64,000 nucleotides of DNA from a gamma proteobacterium symbiont of Taylorina sp. (GCA_025655455.1 JAHXIV010000015.1:40759-104758), one strand, 5' to 3'. Counted from the first letter of the stretch, positions 35,369 to 44,804 are shown. Translations and numbers: made by a program. Notes: generated from the letters alone by a model not told the origin.

Positions 35369-36478
35369 ATGGCAGATAATTATCAAATTGATGGACAAAA
35401 GTTACATTTTCATCCCAAAAGAGTTGTAAAAATTCTGGATGCGGGAAATAACATTGATAAATTACAAAAAATATATCCTATATACATGGAGATTTCACCC
35501 GTGGGTGCCTGCAATCACCGGTGTACTTTTTGTGCTGTAGATTATATTGGTTATGAATCACATAATAGATTATCTCTGGATGTTATTCGGAACATGATGC
35601 CATTATTAGGTGATAAAGGGGTGAAAAGTATTATGTTTGCGGGGGAAGGTGAACCCTTATTACATAAATCTATTAATGAACTGACCCAAATAACCAAAGA
35701 ATCCGGTATTGATGTTTCTTTTACAACCAATGCTGTGCCGCTAACACAGAAATTTATCGAACAATCTATTCCTTTAACTTCATGGATAAAAGCTTCTGTT
35801 AATGCAGGAAATAAAACAAGCTATGCACGAATTCATCAAACTGAGAGTAGGGATTTTAATAAAGTAATTTCTAACCTGAAAGCTGCTGTATTATTCAGGG
35901 ATAAGCATCAGCTTGATTGTACTATCGGCTTGCAATCATTATTGTTACCGGAAAATATGAGTGAAATGGAAACTTTGGCAAAGATTGCCAGGGATGAAAT
36001 AGGTGCTGATTACTTCGTTGTAAAACCATATTCTCAGAGAACTTTAAGCCTTACAAAAAAATATGAAGATATTAATTATCTGAATAAACAATATGAAGAA
36101 CTTGAAACAAGTTTAAATGAACTATCAAATGATGATTTTAGTATTAATTTTCGAGCAGACAGCATGCGTTTATATCATGAATCTGAGCGTTCATATGAAA
36201 CCTGTCATTCGAGTCCTGTATTATTAGCTTATATAATGGCGGATGGATCGGTTTATGGTTGCAATGAATATTTACTAGATGATAGATTCTTTTTTGGAAA
36301 TATTAATCAAGAACCCTTTGATAAAATCTGGCAAAGTGATAAAAGAAAATCCTGTCTTGAATATGTTTTAAATGATCTTGATGTGAACACCTGTAGAGTC
36401 AATTGTCGTATGGATAAAGTGAATCGCTATCTTGATCATTTAATTGAAGATAAAATTAAGCATGTTAATTTTATTTAG
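35369..36478 (+). CDS. Radical SAM enzyme with SPASM-like end (1)
   Basis: A 369-aa radical SAM protein. The iron-sulfur motif is CNHRCTFC near 48 (C-x3-C-x2-C), with the GEGEPLL turn that follows the SAM site. The C-terminal part with ADGSVYGCNEYLL, FGNI and CLEYVL...CRVNC carries further Cys for auxiliary clusters. It should reduce SAM to a radical and modify an unknown substrate. ATG 35369 is chosen over GTG 35360. Confidence 0.8.
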   Translation: MADNYQIDGQKLHFHPKRVVKILDAGNNIDKLQKIYPIYMEISPVGACNHRCTFCAVDYIGYESHNRLSLDVIRNMMPLLGDKGVKSIMFAGEGEPLLHKSINELTQITKESGIDVSFTTNAVPLTQKFIEQSIPLTSWIKASVNAGNKTSYARIHQTESRDFNKVISNLKAAVLFRDKHQLDCTIGLQSLLLPENMSEMETLAKIARDEIGADYFVVKPYSQRTLSLTKKYEDINYLNKQYEELETSLNELSNDDFSINFRADSMRLYHESERSYETCHSSPVLLAYIMADGSVYGCNEYLLDDRFFFGNINQEPFDKIWQSDKRKSCLEYVLNDLDVNTCRVNCRMDKVNRYLDHLIEDKIKHVNFI

Positions 36479-36520
36479 TCTCTTATATTTCGTTAAAGTC
36501 GTTATCCCAGTGACTAAAAT

Positions 36521-38206
36521 ATGATTATAGGAATAGATTTTGATAACACAATCATCAATTATGATGGATTATTTATTTTGCAAGCTGTTAAAAAAGACTG
36601 GCTTTGTGATAAGTCATTAACTAAAAAAGAAGTAAAACAAAACTTAATTGCTCAGGATTTTGATGATAAAAGATGGCAAATTTTACAGGCTGAAGTTTAT
36701 GGTAAACAAATTGTAAAGGCCAAATTATATGCTGGAGTATATAAATTTATTCAAACAGTTATAGAATCCGGGGGAATAATTTATATCATCAGTCATAAAA
36801 CGGAATATTCAAATTTTGATGGTAAAACTAATCTAATTCAGCCAGCAATTAAATGGTTAAAGGAACAGAAAATAATAGGTTCTAAAGGTCTGTTGGCAAT
36901 ACAAAATCTAAGCTTTCATACAACTCGAGATGAGAAAATAAAAAAAATTAGAGAACTTAAATGTGATTTGTTTATAGATGATTTATCAGCGGTCTTACTG
37001 GATAATAATTTTCCTCAATATACCTTTCCTCTTTTATTTTCCAATAAAGTTAATTCAGACTTGATCTCTGTAAATAAATGGAAGTTTTTACTACAATTTT
37101 ATTGTCTGAGTAATGAATATAATTTGTCCTGGTTAAGGGAGTTGATATATCTACAACATAGTTTAGTTATTAAAATTTCTTTGTTAAATCAGGGAGGTAA
37201 TAACTCATTGCGAGTTATCTATTTCCAAAATGGCGAAAAATATATTGTAAAGTGGGCTAGAACGGAGAAGTCTCATTGTTTGAAAAATGAGTACAATGCA
37301 TTAAGTTTACTAAATAAATATTCTATAAAAGGAGTTGCAAAACCACTTTTATTTTCAAAAAAAAGAGCGGAATTAATACAAAGTTATTTACCTGGTAAGC
37401 GTATTAGACAAATAAAAAAATGTCATATTGACGGGGTGATAAAATTTATCCTATCATTGGAAAATCTAGATCAAAATAAAATAAAGTATATCAATATTGG
37501 TGTTCATAGAAATAAATTAATTGATTATGTGAATGGAATTAATACACGATGGGGATTAATTAATAAAGACATTATTTCTTTAAGTGAGCGATATTCTACT
37601 TTTAATAAGATGGTTGTTTTGTTAAATAAAATCAAACACTTAAAAGAATATGTTTTTGAGGGATTTAACACTCAAATATTACACTACCAATTAAATCTTT
37701 TTAATGAGTTCCCTGAACAAGAAATGATCTTCAATCCTTCAGATTTTGGATTTCATAATATACTTGAAAGTTATTCTTCAAAACAAGGAAAAGAACTGTA
37801 TTTTCTTGATTTTGAATATTTTGTGTATGATGATAAAGCAAAAATGGTCTGTGATTTTATTCATCATGCAGGATATAAGTTAACGATAGAACAAAAATTA
37901 TATTTTATAAAACAATTGAATAAACAAAACTTCTTTACACCAGCATTAAAACAACGAATTCAATTGTTGATTAATATGATTGGTTTTGAGTGGCTACTCA
38001 TTATTCTAAATATTGCTCAAAAAGATAAACTGGATCAAAAAATACATGCCAATCCCATGTTATCGGTTGAACAAATTGTTGAAACTCAATATTATAAGGC
38101 CAAAAAGTTATTTTCTTTTTATCAAAAGAATATTAACAATAAAAAAGAATTATTTACCCTGGGTATAGATTTCAGAGAATTAACAATGACTGATACTAAT
38201 GATTGA
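36521..38206 (+). CDS. HAD phosphatase fused to an APH-type kinase
   Basis: A 561-aa protein. The N-terminal 180 residues are a HAD domain: GIDFDNTII at 4-12 with the two catalytic Asp (D6, D8), IISHKTE as motif II region and DLFIDDLS as motif IV. The C-terminal part from about 220 is a choline/aminoglycoside-kinase-like fold: YIVKWAR with the ATP Lys, then NPSDFGFHNIL (Brenner-type loop, Asp in SDF) and LDFEYFVYDD as the metal motif. A kinase and phosphatase in one chain may act in sequence on a sugar intermediate, such as heptose bisphosphate. Confidence 0.7.
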   Translation: MIIGIDFDNTIINYDGLFILQAVKKDWLCDKSLTKKEVKQNLIAQDFDDKRWQILQAEVYGKQIVKAKLYAGVYKFIQTVIESGGIIYIISHKTEYSNFDGKTNLIQPAIKWLKEQKIIGSKGLLAIQNLSFHTTRDEKIKKIRELKCDLFIDDLSAVLLDNNFPQYTFPLLFSNKVNSDLISVNKWKFLLQFYCLSNEYNLSWLRELIYLQHSLVIKISLLNQGGNNSLRVIYFQNGEKYIVKWARTEKSHCLKNEYNALSLLNKYSIKGVAKPLLFSKKRAELIQSYLPGKRIRQIKKCHIDGVIKFILSLENLDQNKIKYINIGVHRNKLIDYVNGINTRWGLINKDIISLSERYSTFNKMVVLLNKIKHLKEYVFEGFNTQILHYQLNLFNEFPEQEMIFNPSDFGFHNILESYSSKQGKELYFLDFEYFVYDDKAKMVCDFIHHAGYKLTIEQKLYFIKQLNKQNFFTPALKQRIQLLINMIGFEWLLIILNIAQKDKLDQKIHANPMLSVEQIVETQYYKAKKLFSFYQKNINNKKELFTLGIDFRELTMTDTND

Positions 38207-39020
38207 TATTTACAGATTAGAAAAGAAAGCCAGACAAATTCGAGGTCAGCTAGTTGAGACTTCACATAAATGCCATGTTCCACATCTGGGTGGTTGTTTA
38301 TCTTGTGTGGATATTTTAGTCGCTCTTTATTGGCAAATATTAAAAATTGATCCAGAAGAGCCAAATAAGCAGGGCAGTGATAAGTTTATTTTGAGCAAGG
38401 GGCATGCTGCCCATGCATTATTTACAACATTGGCTTATAAAGGTTTTTTTGATCGTCAATTACTAGATAATTATGGTGGATTAGATAATCCACTAGGTGA
38501 ACATCCCTTGCCCAATTGTGTGTCGGGGGTAGAAATAGCCACAGGCTCTTTAGGCCATGGATTATCATTTGCATTAGGCATGGCACTGGCGGCAAAACTA
38601 AAACAACAATCCCAAAAATTTTTCGTCTTAATGGGGGATGGTGAAATTAATGAAGGTTCAGTATGGGAGGCAGCTTTATTTGCTCCTATGCATCAATTAG
38701 ATAACGTGATAGCTATTATTGATTATAATAAATGGCAAGCAACAGGTAGAAGTGCAGAAGTGATGTCTTTAGAGTCTATAACCGAAAAGTGGCAAGCTTT
38801 CGGCTGGGAAGCAATGGCTGTAGATGGTCATAATATGGAACAATTGCTTCTAACTCTAAAGGCCGCAAAAAAGGTTAAAGGTAAACCTATAGCGATAATT
38901 GCTGATACAGTCAAGGGTAAAGGTATTTCCTTTATGCAGGATGATAATAATTGGCATTATAGAATACCAACAAATGATGAAGTAATGACTGCAAAAAAAG
39001 AGTTAGGACTAATAAAATGA
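38199..39020 (+). CDS. Transketolase, N-terminal subunit
   Basis: A 273-aa thiamine-diphosphate-binding subunit with GHAAHALFTTLAY, the TPP/Mg motif GDGEINEGSVWEAA and NVIAIIDYNKW. It overlaps the preceding gene by 8 nt and the C-terminal subunit gene by 4 nt. Split transketolases of this sort are common in polysaccharide and secondary pathways. It transfers a two-carbon ketol unit between sugars. Confidence 0.88.
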   Translation: MIDIYRLEKKARQIRGQLVETSHKCHVPHLGGCLSCVDILVALYWQILKIDPEEPNKQGSDKFILSKGHAAHALFTTLAYKGFFDRQLLDNYGGLDNPLGEHPLPNCVSGVEIATGSLGHGLSFALGMALAAKLKQQSQKFFVLMGDGEINEGSVWEAALFAPMHQLDNVIAIIDYNKWQATGRSAEVMSLESITEKWQAFGWEAMAVDGHNMEQLLLTLKAAKKVKGKPIAIIADTVKGKGISFMQDDNNWHYRIPTNDEVMTAKKELGLIK

Positions 39021-39949
39021 GAAATCAATTTGCAGAAACGGTTACTGAACTTGCACGGACAGATGAACGTGTTGTTTTACTCAGTGGTGATATTGGAAAT
39101 CGATTATTTAATGCCTATAAAGAAATTGCCCCTGAGCGTTTTTATAATTGTGGTATTGCAGAAGCGAATATGATTACTATGGCAGCAGGTTTGGCCCTCT
39201 CAGGATTTAAACCAGTGGCTTATACCATTACACCTTTTATTACCACTCGTTGCTTAGAACAAATCAAAGTGGATCTTTGTTATCATAATTTACCTGTTAT
39301 ATTGGTAGGAACGGGTTCTGGTTTATCCTATGCAGAATTAGGTGCAACCCATCATTCCTGTGAAGATATTGCTATCATGCGTGCGCTTCCCAATATGACT
39401 GTTATTTGTACTGCAGATACTACAGAAGTTCGTTTAGCATTAACTGAGGCAATGAAAGTTGATGGACCTGTATATATCCGTATGGGGAAGAAAAATGAAC
39501 CTAATGTTCATTGCAGTGATCCAATTTTTAATATTGGAAAGGGTATTAGCCTGACAGAAGGGAAGGATATTTGTATTATAGCAACTGGCAATATGGTTGC
39601 TACAGCAATGGAAGTCAGTGAACAGTTATTAGAAAAACAGATAAGCACAAAAGTGGTGAGCATGCATACGGTAAAACCACTTGATAAGGCTTTATTAATG
39701 AATATTTTTAATGAATATAAACATGTAGTTACACTCGAAGAACATAATGTTGTTGGTGGTTTTGGCAGTGCCGTTGCTGAATGGTATGTAGATAATTGCA
39801 GACATTATGTCAATCTATTAAGAATAGGGACTCCCGATCGATTTATTAGCCATGTTGTTAGTCAGCAAGATGCAAGAAAAAAATATCAATTACTAGCTGA
39901 ACCAATAGCAGATAAAATTAATAAAGTATTAGAAAAGGAAAAAATATGA
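39017..39949 (+). CDS. Transketolase, C-terminal subunit
   Basis: A 310-aa partner of the gene before it. FYNCGIAEANMITMAAGLALSG supplies the TPP Glu, and EEHNVVGGFGSAVAEW the C-terminal domain. Being split and coupled by ATGA, it is probably a dedicated enzyme of this locus and not the housekeeping one. Confidence 0.88.
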   Translation: MRNQFAETVTELARTDERVVLLSGDIGNRLFNAYKEIAPERFYNCGIAEANMITMAAGLALSGFKPVAYTITPFITTRCLEQIKVDLCYHNLPVILVGTGSGLSYAELGATHHSCEDIAIMRALPNMTVICTADTTEVRLALTEAMKVDGPVYIRMGKKNEPNVHCSDPIFNIGKGISLTEGKDICIIATGNMVATAMEVSEQLLEKQISTKVVSMHTVKPLDKALLMNIFNEYKHVVTLEEHNVVGGFGSAVAEWYVDNCRHYVNLLRIGTPDRFISHVVSQQDARKKYQLLAEPIADKINKVLEKEKI

Positions 39950-40146
39950 TTACAATAGAGCAGTTAAAATCAGAAATAGAATGTGTAGGCTCTAAAAATT
40001 TAGAAGTTTTATATCATATTATTCAGTTATTACAGCCTAAGGTAACTAACACTAAGGATCATTTTATAAACCCTTTAAAGGGAAGTGTAACCTTTGAAAA
40101 GGATATTATTTCTCCAATTGATGAACACTGGGATGCAGATTTGTGA
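39946..40146 (+). CDS. Antitoxin-like small protein
   Basis: A 66-aa protein that overlaps the transketolase gene by 4 nt and the PIN-domain remnant by 4 nt. Its C-terminal part (LKGSVTFEKDIISPIDEHWDADL) looks like a DUF2281/VapB-type antitoxin whose end wraps the toxin: the LKGS and DEHWDAD segments are typical. The partner is broken, so it may be a leftover. Confidence 0.6.
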   Translation: MITIEQLKSEIECVGSKNLEVLYHIIQLLQPKVTNTKDHFINPLKGSVTFEKDIISPIDEHWDADL

Positions 40147-40304
40147 TTATTTTAGATACTCATAGATATAATAGGAATACCGGCAATTTTCATGGTGATC
40201 CAGCAGATCGCCTAATTGTTGCAAGTTGTTTTCAGCATAAAGTAGCCTTAGTGTCTAAAGATGATAAAATTAAGAATTGGCAATATATTCAGTTGGTTTG
40301 GTAA
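40143..40304 (+). pseudogene. VapC (PIN-domain) toxin with internal deletion
   Basis: Starting GTG 40143, the frame reads IILDTH, the first strand with the first acidic residue of a PIN domain, then after a few residues jumps to NFHGDPADRLIVASCFQHKVALVSKDDKI, which is the last third of VapC with the C-terminal acidic residues, and ends QLVW. About 70 residues between are absent but the frame is kept. The active site needs acidic residues from the missing part, so the product is likely inactive. Confidence 0.7.
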
Positions 40305-40309
40305 TAATT

Positions 40310-40975
40310 ATGGGAAAATTACTTAATATTGTTACCCCTCTGCATCAAATGACTAAACGTGATTATTTATCACGAATGAATGATGAAAAAGTTCATTGCA
40401 TGTTGAAAGCTAAGGAATATGAATTTGACTATTGGGATGGTGACAGGCGTTATGGTTATGGTGGTTATAAATATATGCCGGGACGTTGGAAAGCAGTTGC
40501 TCAGGCATTAATAGAACAATATCAATTAACTAATAGATCTAAAGTGCTTGATGTAGGCTGTGGTAAAGGCTTTCTCCTTTATGAAATGAAATTAATACTG
40601 CCAGAACTACAAGTAATAGGCTTTGATATTTCTGAACATGGTTTGAAAGAAGCCCAAAAAGATATCCGAGATGATTTGATTATACATCGAGCTCAAGATA
40701 CATATCCTTGGGACGCTAATAACTTTGATTTAGTTATCTCTCTTGGTTGTCTACATAATCTGGAAGTTTTTGATTTACAAAAAGCTTTAATAGAAATAGA
40801 ACGAGTAGGAAAAAATAAATATGTAATGCTTGAAAGCTACCGTAATGATCAAGAACTCTTCAACTTACAATGCTGGGCTTTAACATGTGAAGCGTTCTAT
40901 AGTAAGAAAGAATGGATTTGGTTATATGATCATTTTAACTATACAGGTGATTATGAATTTATTTATTTTGAATAA
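40310..40975 (+). CDS. SAM-dependent methyltransferase
   Basis: A 221-aa class I methyltransferase. The SAM motif is VLDVGCGKGFLLYEM near 87, then FDISEHGLKEAQKDI with the acidic residue, and the motif near FDLVISLGCLHNLE. The N-terminal MTKRDYLSRM and YGYGGYKYMPGRW are features of methyltransferases of glycan clusters. The start ATG 40310 is chosen because the longer TTG-frame version overlaps the PIN remnant. Substrate unknown. Confidence 0.78.
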   Translation: MGKLLNIVTPLHQMTKRDYLSRMNDEKVHCMLKAKEYEFDYWDGDRRYGYGGYKYMPGRWKAVAQALIEQYQLTNRSKVLDVGCGKGFLLYEMKLILPELQVIGFDISEHGLKEAQKDIRDDLIIHRAQDTYPWDANNFDLVISLGCLHNLEVFDLQKALIEIERVGKNKYVMLESYRNDQELFNLQCWALTCEAFYSKKEWIWLYDHFNYTGDYEFIYFE

Positions 40976-40993
40976 ATCACTTAAGGAATACTG

Positions 40994-41575
40994 ATGACAA
41001 CACAAGTTCTTAATAAACTCACTGCTAGAGATTATTTATCTATGGAAAGAGTTGCAGAGACAAAAAGTGAATTTTTTAATGGTGAAATTTTTGCTATGGC
41101 GGGAGCGAGTAGAAAACATAACCAGATTACGTCAAATTTAGTCAGATTAGTAGGAAATCAAATCCAGGATAGATCATGTAGTATTTATTCAGCTGATATG
41201 AAAGTTAAAGTTGAAAATATGGATAAATATACTTATCCAGATGTCGTATTAAGTTGTGAAGATGAACTTTTTGAAGATGAAAATGAAGATGTTTTGCTTT
41301 CACCTATAATTATAATTGAAGTATTATCTGATTCTACTGAAGCATATGACAGAGGGGACAAGTTTTTGCATTATCAAAATATTGAATCTTTAAAAGAATA
41401 TATTTTATTTTCTCAGAAAACTTACTTACTGGAACACTATATAAAAAAATCTGATAACCAATGGCTTTATCAGGAATATCATCAATTAGGTGATAAAATA
41501 CACCTTAAATCTGTGGATTGTTTTATAAATTTGGATGATGCTTACTCCAAAGTATTTACTAAAAATAAAATATGA
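40994..41575 (+). CDS. Uma2-family (DUF820) nuclease-like protein
   Basis: A 193-aa protein of the Uma2 family, with a PD-(D/E)xK nuclease fold: YPDVVLSCEDEL near 78 and PIIIIEVLSDSTEAYDRGDKFLHYQNI near 100-128, then EYILFSQK. RBS AAGGAA is present. It overlaps the next radical SAM gene by 4 nt. Usually regarded as a mobile or accessory gene; its presence inside the locus is likely an insertion unrelated to glycan synthesis. Confidence 0.8.
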   Translation: MTTQVLNKLTARDYLSMERVAETKSEFFNGEIFAMAGASRKHNQITSNLVRLVGNQIQDRSCSIYSADMKVKVENMDKYTYPDVVLSCEDELFEDENEDVLLSPIIIIEVLSDSTEAYDRGDKFLHYQNIESLKEYILFSQKTYLLEHYIKKSDNQWLYQEYHQLGDKIHLKSVDCFINLDDAYSKVFTKNKI

Positions 41576-42642
41576 AATCAAAATACTCAAAATTAAAAAT
41601 TTTTCATTATAAAGATAAACTGGATTCCTTATCAAAAGAAACAAATAAAATTCTTCCCCCCATACATATTAGAATTAAACCAACAAATATTTGTAATCAT
41701 AATTGTTGGTATTGTGCCTATCATCAGGATGATTTCCAATTAGGACAGGATATGGTGATGAAAGACAGTATTCCTGAAGAAAAAATGATGGAAATTATTG
41801 ATGATATTGCTGACATGGGAGTAAAGGCTGTAACTTTTAGCGGTGGTGGCGAACCCTTATATTATCGTCATATTGATAAGGCCTTACAAAAGCTGGCAGA
41901 TCATAAAATTGCTTTTGCTTCATTAACCAATGGTAGTTTTTTAAAAGAAACAACAGCTGAACTATTTGCAAAATATGGAACATGGTTACGAATTTCGATT
42001 GATGGCTGGGATGATGCCAGTTATAAAAAATATCGAAATTGTAAAGAGGGTGAATATACTAAAGTTATTGAAAATATAAAAAAATTTAAGCAAAGAAAGA
42101 GTAAGTGTGTTCTGGGAATTAGTTTTATTCTGGACAAGGATAATGTTCAACATATAGAAAAACAAATGAACCTATTTAAATCTATAGGTGTTGATAATGT
42201 TAAACTCAGTGCTGTTATTGTCAGTAATGATAGTAAAGAAAATAATCGTTATCATGCCCCAATATTTAAGCAAACAAAAGATACTATTAAAAAAATAAAA
42301 AATGAACTTGAAGATGAAAACTTCGAAATTTTTGATGCTTATCATGAGCTAGATGAAAATTTTTCCAAAGATTATGATTGGTGCCCACATACCCAAATAA
42401 AACCTGTTATTGGTGCAGACCAAAATATATATACTTGCCAAGACAAGGCTTACAACTTGGATACAGGCGTTTTAGGCTCGATAAAAGATCAGTCATTTAA
42501 AAAATTCTGGTATTCAGATAAAAAGAATTTTTTTAAGGTTAAACCATCAAGAGATTGCAATCATCATTGTGTTGTTAATACACACAATAAATTGGTTCTG
42601 GAATATTGTGATATTGATAAACAACATTTAGATTTTGTATAA
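41572..42642 (+). CDS. Radical SAM enzyme with SPASM-like end (2)
   Basis: A 356-aa protein. The cluster motif is CNHNCWYC near 41, with FSGGGEPLYY after it. The C-terminal part has WCPHTQIKPVIGADQNIYTCQDKAY and DCNHHC. It follows the Uma2 gene in a 4-nt overlap and precedes a stretch of toxin-antitoxin debris. The substrate is unknown. Confidence 0.8.
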   Translation: MKSKYSKLKIFHYKDKLDSLSKETNKILPPIHIRIKPTNICNHNCWYCAYHQDDFQLGQDMVMKDSIPEEKMMEIIDDIADMGVKAVTFSGGGEPLYYRHIDKALQKLADHKIAFASLTNGSFLKETTAELFAKYGTWLRISIDGWDDASYKKYRNCKEGEYTKVIENIKKFKQRKSKCVLGISFILDKDNVQHIEKQMNLFKSIGVDNVKLSAVIVSNDSKENNRYHAPIFKQTKDTIKKIKNELEDENFEIFDAYHELDENFSKDYDWCPHTQIKPVIGADQNIYTCQDKAYNLDTGVLGSIKDQSFKKFWYSDKKNFFKVKPSRDCNHHCVVNTHNKLVLEYCDIDKQHLDFV

Positions 42643-42689
42643 AAGAATATAATAGATATGCGTATCACTAAATAACAACATGATGATAT

Positions 42690-43016
42690 AAAAAAATAGT
42701 TAATATATTAGCTGGTTCTAAAGCAATAGTCACTCTTTTTGGTTCAAGAACCGATGATTCCAAAAAGGGTGGTGATGTTGATATCCTAGTAGAATTATCT
42801 ACGCCTATCGAGAATCCAGCTTTATTAGCCTCAAAATTATCAGTTAAAATATCAAATTTTATGTTTGGTTGTAAAGTTGATGTGTTGCTTAAGGCTACAA
42901 ATCTTGATTATTTACCTATTCATCAATATGCTCAATTGAAAAACCTAAAACACTTGAAGTTGATGATGGACTATAAGAATGCCTTGCGGCATTTACTTCT
43001 CGTTTGGCACGTTTGA
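42690..43016 (+). pseudogene. MntA-like antitoxin nucleotidyltransferase remnant
   Basis: The frame reads AIVTLFGSRTDDSKKGGDVDILVEL, the signature of minimal nucleotidyltransferases of the MntA/HepT type (GSRxxD, DVD). There is no valid start, with stops just upstream, and the frame runs into the next remnant at TGA 43014-43016. Dead. Confidence 0.7.
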
Positions 43017-43287
43017 AGGATACTTTGGGTGATAAATTCATCCCTGATTTGCTTGCAGTACTTAATGAAAAAAACGGACAAAAATAGATAATTTAGATAT
43101 GGCAGAAAGGTTGAATTGGTTGCCAAATGTAGAAGATTGGCAAGTTATGCACTAGTTAAAAAATCAAATGATAGATGAGTATATTGATGATTTTCATGTA
43201 TTAGTATCAGAGATTAATACCGCCCATAATTTTGTTCTTGTTTTGATTGCAGTAGAAAAAAATTTAAAAGAAGAAATGCAAAAATGA
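42986..43287 (+). pseudogene. HepT-like HEPN toxin remnant
   Basis: Frame one reads FTSRLARLKDTLGDKFIPDLLAVL to a TAG at 43085. A shifted frame continues DNLDMAERLNWLPNVEDWQVMH, then a TAG, then LKNQMIDEYIDDFHVLV to the end. The R-x4-6-H active site is changed to KNQMID. Frameshift plus internal stop show the toxin is dead, together with its antitoxin remnant. Confidence 0.7.
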
Positions 43288-43480
43288 GGTTGGTTTTAAT
43301 ATTTAGTAAAACAACCTCAATCTTATTAAGAATTTTTCTACTAAGAGATTAAAGACTTATGGAAGTTATTGAACTATTAATGATATTAATGGTGATAAAA
43401 TGTTAGTTTTTAATATTAATGAGAGTCGTAATAATGTTTATAAAGTTGTTATTTTTATGTATTAAATTATGTAGGTGTTT

Positions 43481-44107
43481 ATGAAAGTATTAGCAATTGG
43501 CGCTCATTTTGATGATATTGAATTAGGCTGCTCTGGTACCTTATTAAAGCATAAGGAACAGGGTGATGAGGTCTATTTGTTAGTTATTACTCATTCAAGT
43601 TATTGTAAAGATGGTGAGTTTTATCGCTCTGCTGAAGATGCGAAAAATGAAGGTGTAAAAAGTGCGAGTAAACTTGGTGCAAAGATGATTTGTTTAGAAA
43701 AAGATCCTCTTGTTCTTTTACCAACAGAAGAATTTGTCTTAGATATTGAGAAAATTGTAAAAAAAATAAATCCTGATAGAGTTTATACCCACCAGCCGAC
43801 GGATACTCATGCTGATCACGCTGCAGTAGGAGCCGCTTCTATTAGAGCTTGTCGAAAATGCCATGAAGTTTTTTTATATCGTAGTAATTGGTACATCATG
43901 GATTCATCGCCTAATGATAATTTTTATGTAGATATATCAGGCTATATAGATGAAAAAGTAGAATTAATTAAAATATTTGAATCAGAAATGAAAAAAGTAA
44001 ATTATACATGGGTTGATTTTGTAAAAAAACAAAATGAAGCAGCAGGAGCCAAAATATTTGTGCAATATGCAGAAACATTTCACATTGTTAAGATGTTTTG
44101 GAAATAA
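43481..44107 (+). CDS. PIG-L family deacetylase (second)
   Basis: A 208-aa zinc deacetylase with GAHFDDIELGCSGTL near 7 and YTHQPTDTHADHAAVG near 103. GTAGGTG stands before ATG 43481; a longer GTG start at 43475 is less likely. The distant WbqC and carbamoyltransferase genes follow at once. It probably removes an acetyl group from a sugar made here. Confidence 0.85.
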   Translation: MKVLAIGAHFDDIELGCSGTLLKHKEQGDEVYLLVITHSSYCKDGEFYRSAEDAKNEGVKSASKLGAKMICLEKDPLVLLPTEEFVLDIEKIVKKINPDRVYTHQPTDTHADHAAVGAASIRACRKCHEVFLYRSNWYIMDSSPNDNFYVDISGYIDEKVELIKIFESEMKKVNYTWVDFVKKQNEAAGAKIFVQYAETFHIVKMFWK

Positions 44108-44108
44108 A

Positions 44109-44804
44109 GTGATCACAGCAATTCATCAACCAGAATTTATGCCATGGGCGGGCTTTTTTCAGAAAATGTACTTAGCTGAACAATTCATTATTTTAGATCA
44201 TGTTCAGTTTAAAAAACGCTATTTCGAAAATAGAAACAAAATTGTATCACCTCAGGGAGAGGTGTCATATATTACAGTTCCAGTAATCTCAAAAAATAAA
44301 TTCACTCAGGCAATTAATGCGGTTAAAGTTGATAGTCAGCAACAATTATGGAAACAAAAAATACTCAATAAAATTAAACATTATTATTCAAAGTCAAAAT
44401 ATTTTAATCTTTATTTTTCAGAGCTGGAGGATCTTTTTGAGTCATTTAATTCTAATAAACTGATTGACTTAAATATAGCTATTATTAATTTTTTTCGCCA
44501 CCATTTAAACATTAGCACACCTATGATTTATTCATCAAGTTTGTCAGTTGAACATTTTTATGCATCGGATTTGATTTTTGAAATTTGTAGAAAACAATCT
44601 GCAAGTATCTATTTATGTGGTGTCTCAGGCAGAGATTATTTAAATGTTGGTGATTTTGACAATCATAGCATCTTGGTTGAGTGGCTTGAATATAAGGCAC
44701 CTAAATATAAACAATTAAGCTCAACATTTTTCCCTTATATGTCAACTTTAGACTTACTATTTAACCATGGTGACAATAGTTTAAATATCTTATTACATCA
44801 ATAA
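44109..44804 (+). CDS. WbqC-family protein
   Basis: A 231-aa protein starting at GTG 44109, right after the deacetylase stop. It opens with ITAIHQPEFMPWAGFFQKM, the signature of the WbqC family, followed by FENRNKIVSPQGEVSYITVPV. WbqC proteins occur in O-antigen and other glycan loci; the reaction is unknown to me. Confidence 0.85.
   Translation: MITAIHQPEFMPWAGFFQKMYLAEQFIILDHVQFKKRYFENRNKIVSPQGEVSYITVPVISKNKFTQAINAVKVDSQQQLWKQKILNKIKHYYSKSKYFNLYFSELEDLFESFNSNKLIDLNIAIINFFRHHLNISTPMIYSSSLSVEHFYASDLIFEICRKQSASIYLCGVSGRDYLNVGDFDNHSILVEWLEYKAPKYKQLSSTFFPYMSTLDLLFNHGDNSLNILLHQ

Larger units (their letters stand above)
42643..43480. other. 838-bp stretch of toxin-antitoxin debris
   Basis: No intact gene. 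The two remnants listed separately cover 42690-43287. A hairpin GAGGTTGGTTTT with AAAACAACCTC (11 pairs, one bulge) lies at about 43286-43314 but is not followed by a T-run on the plus strand. The part 43320-43474 is very AT-rich with nothing I can support. Confidence 0.55.
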
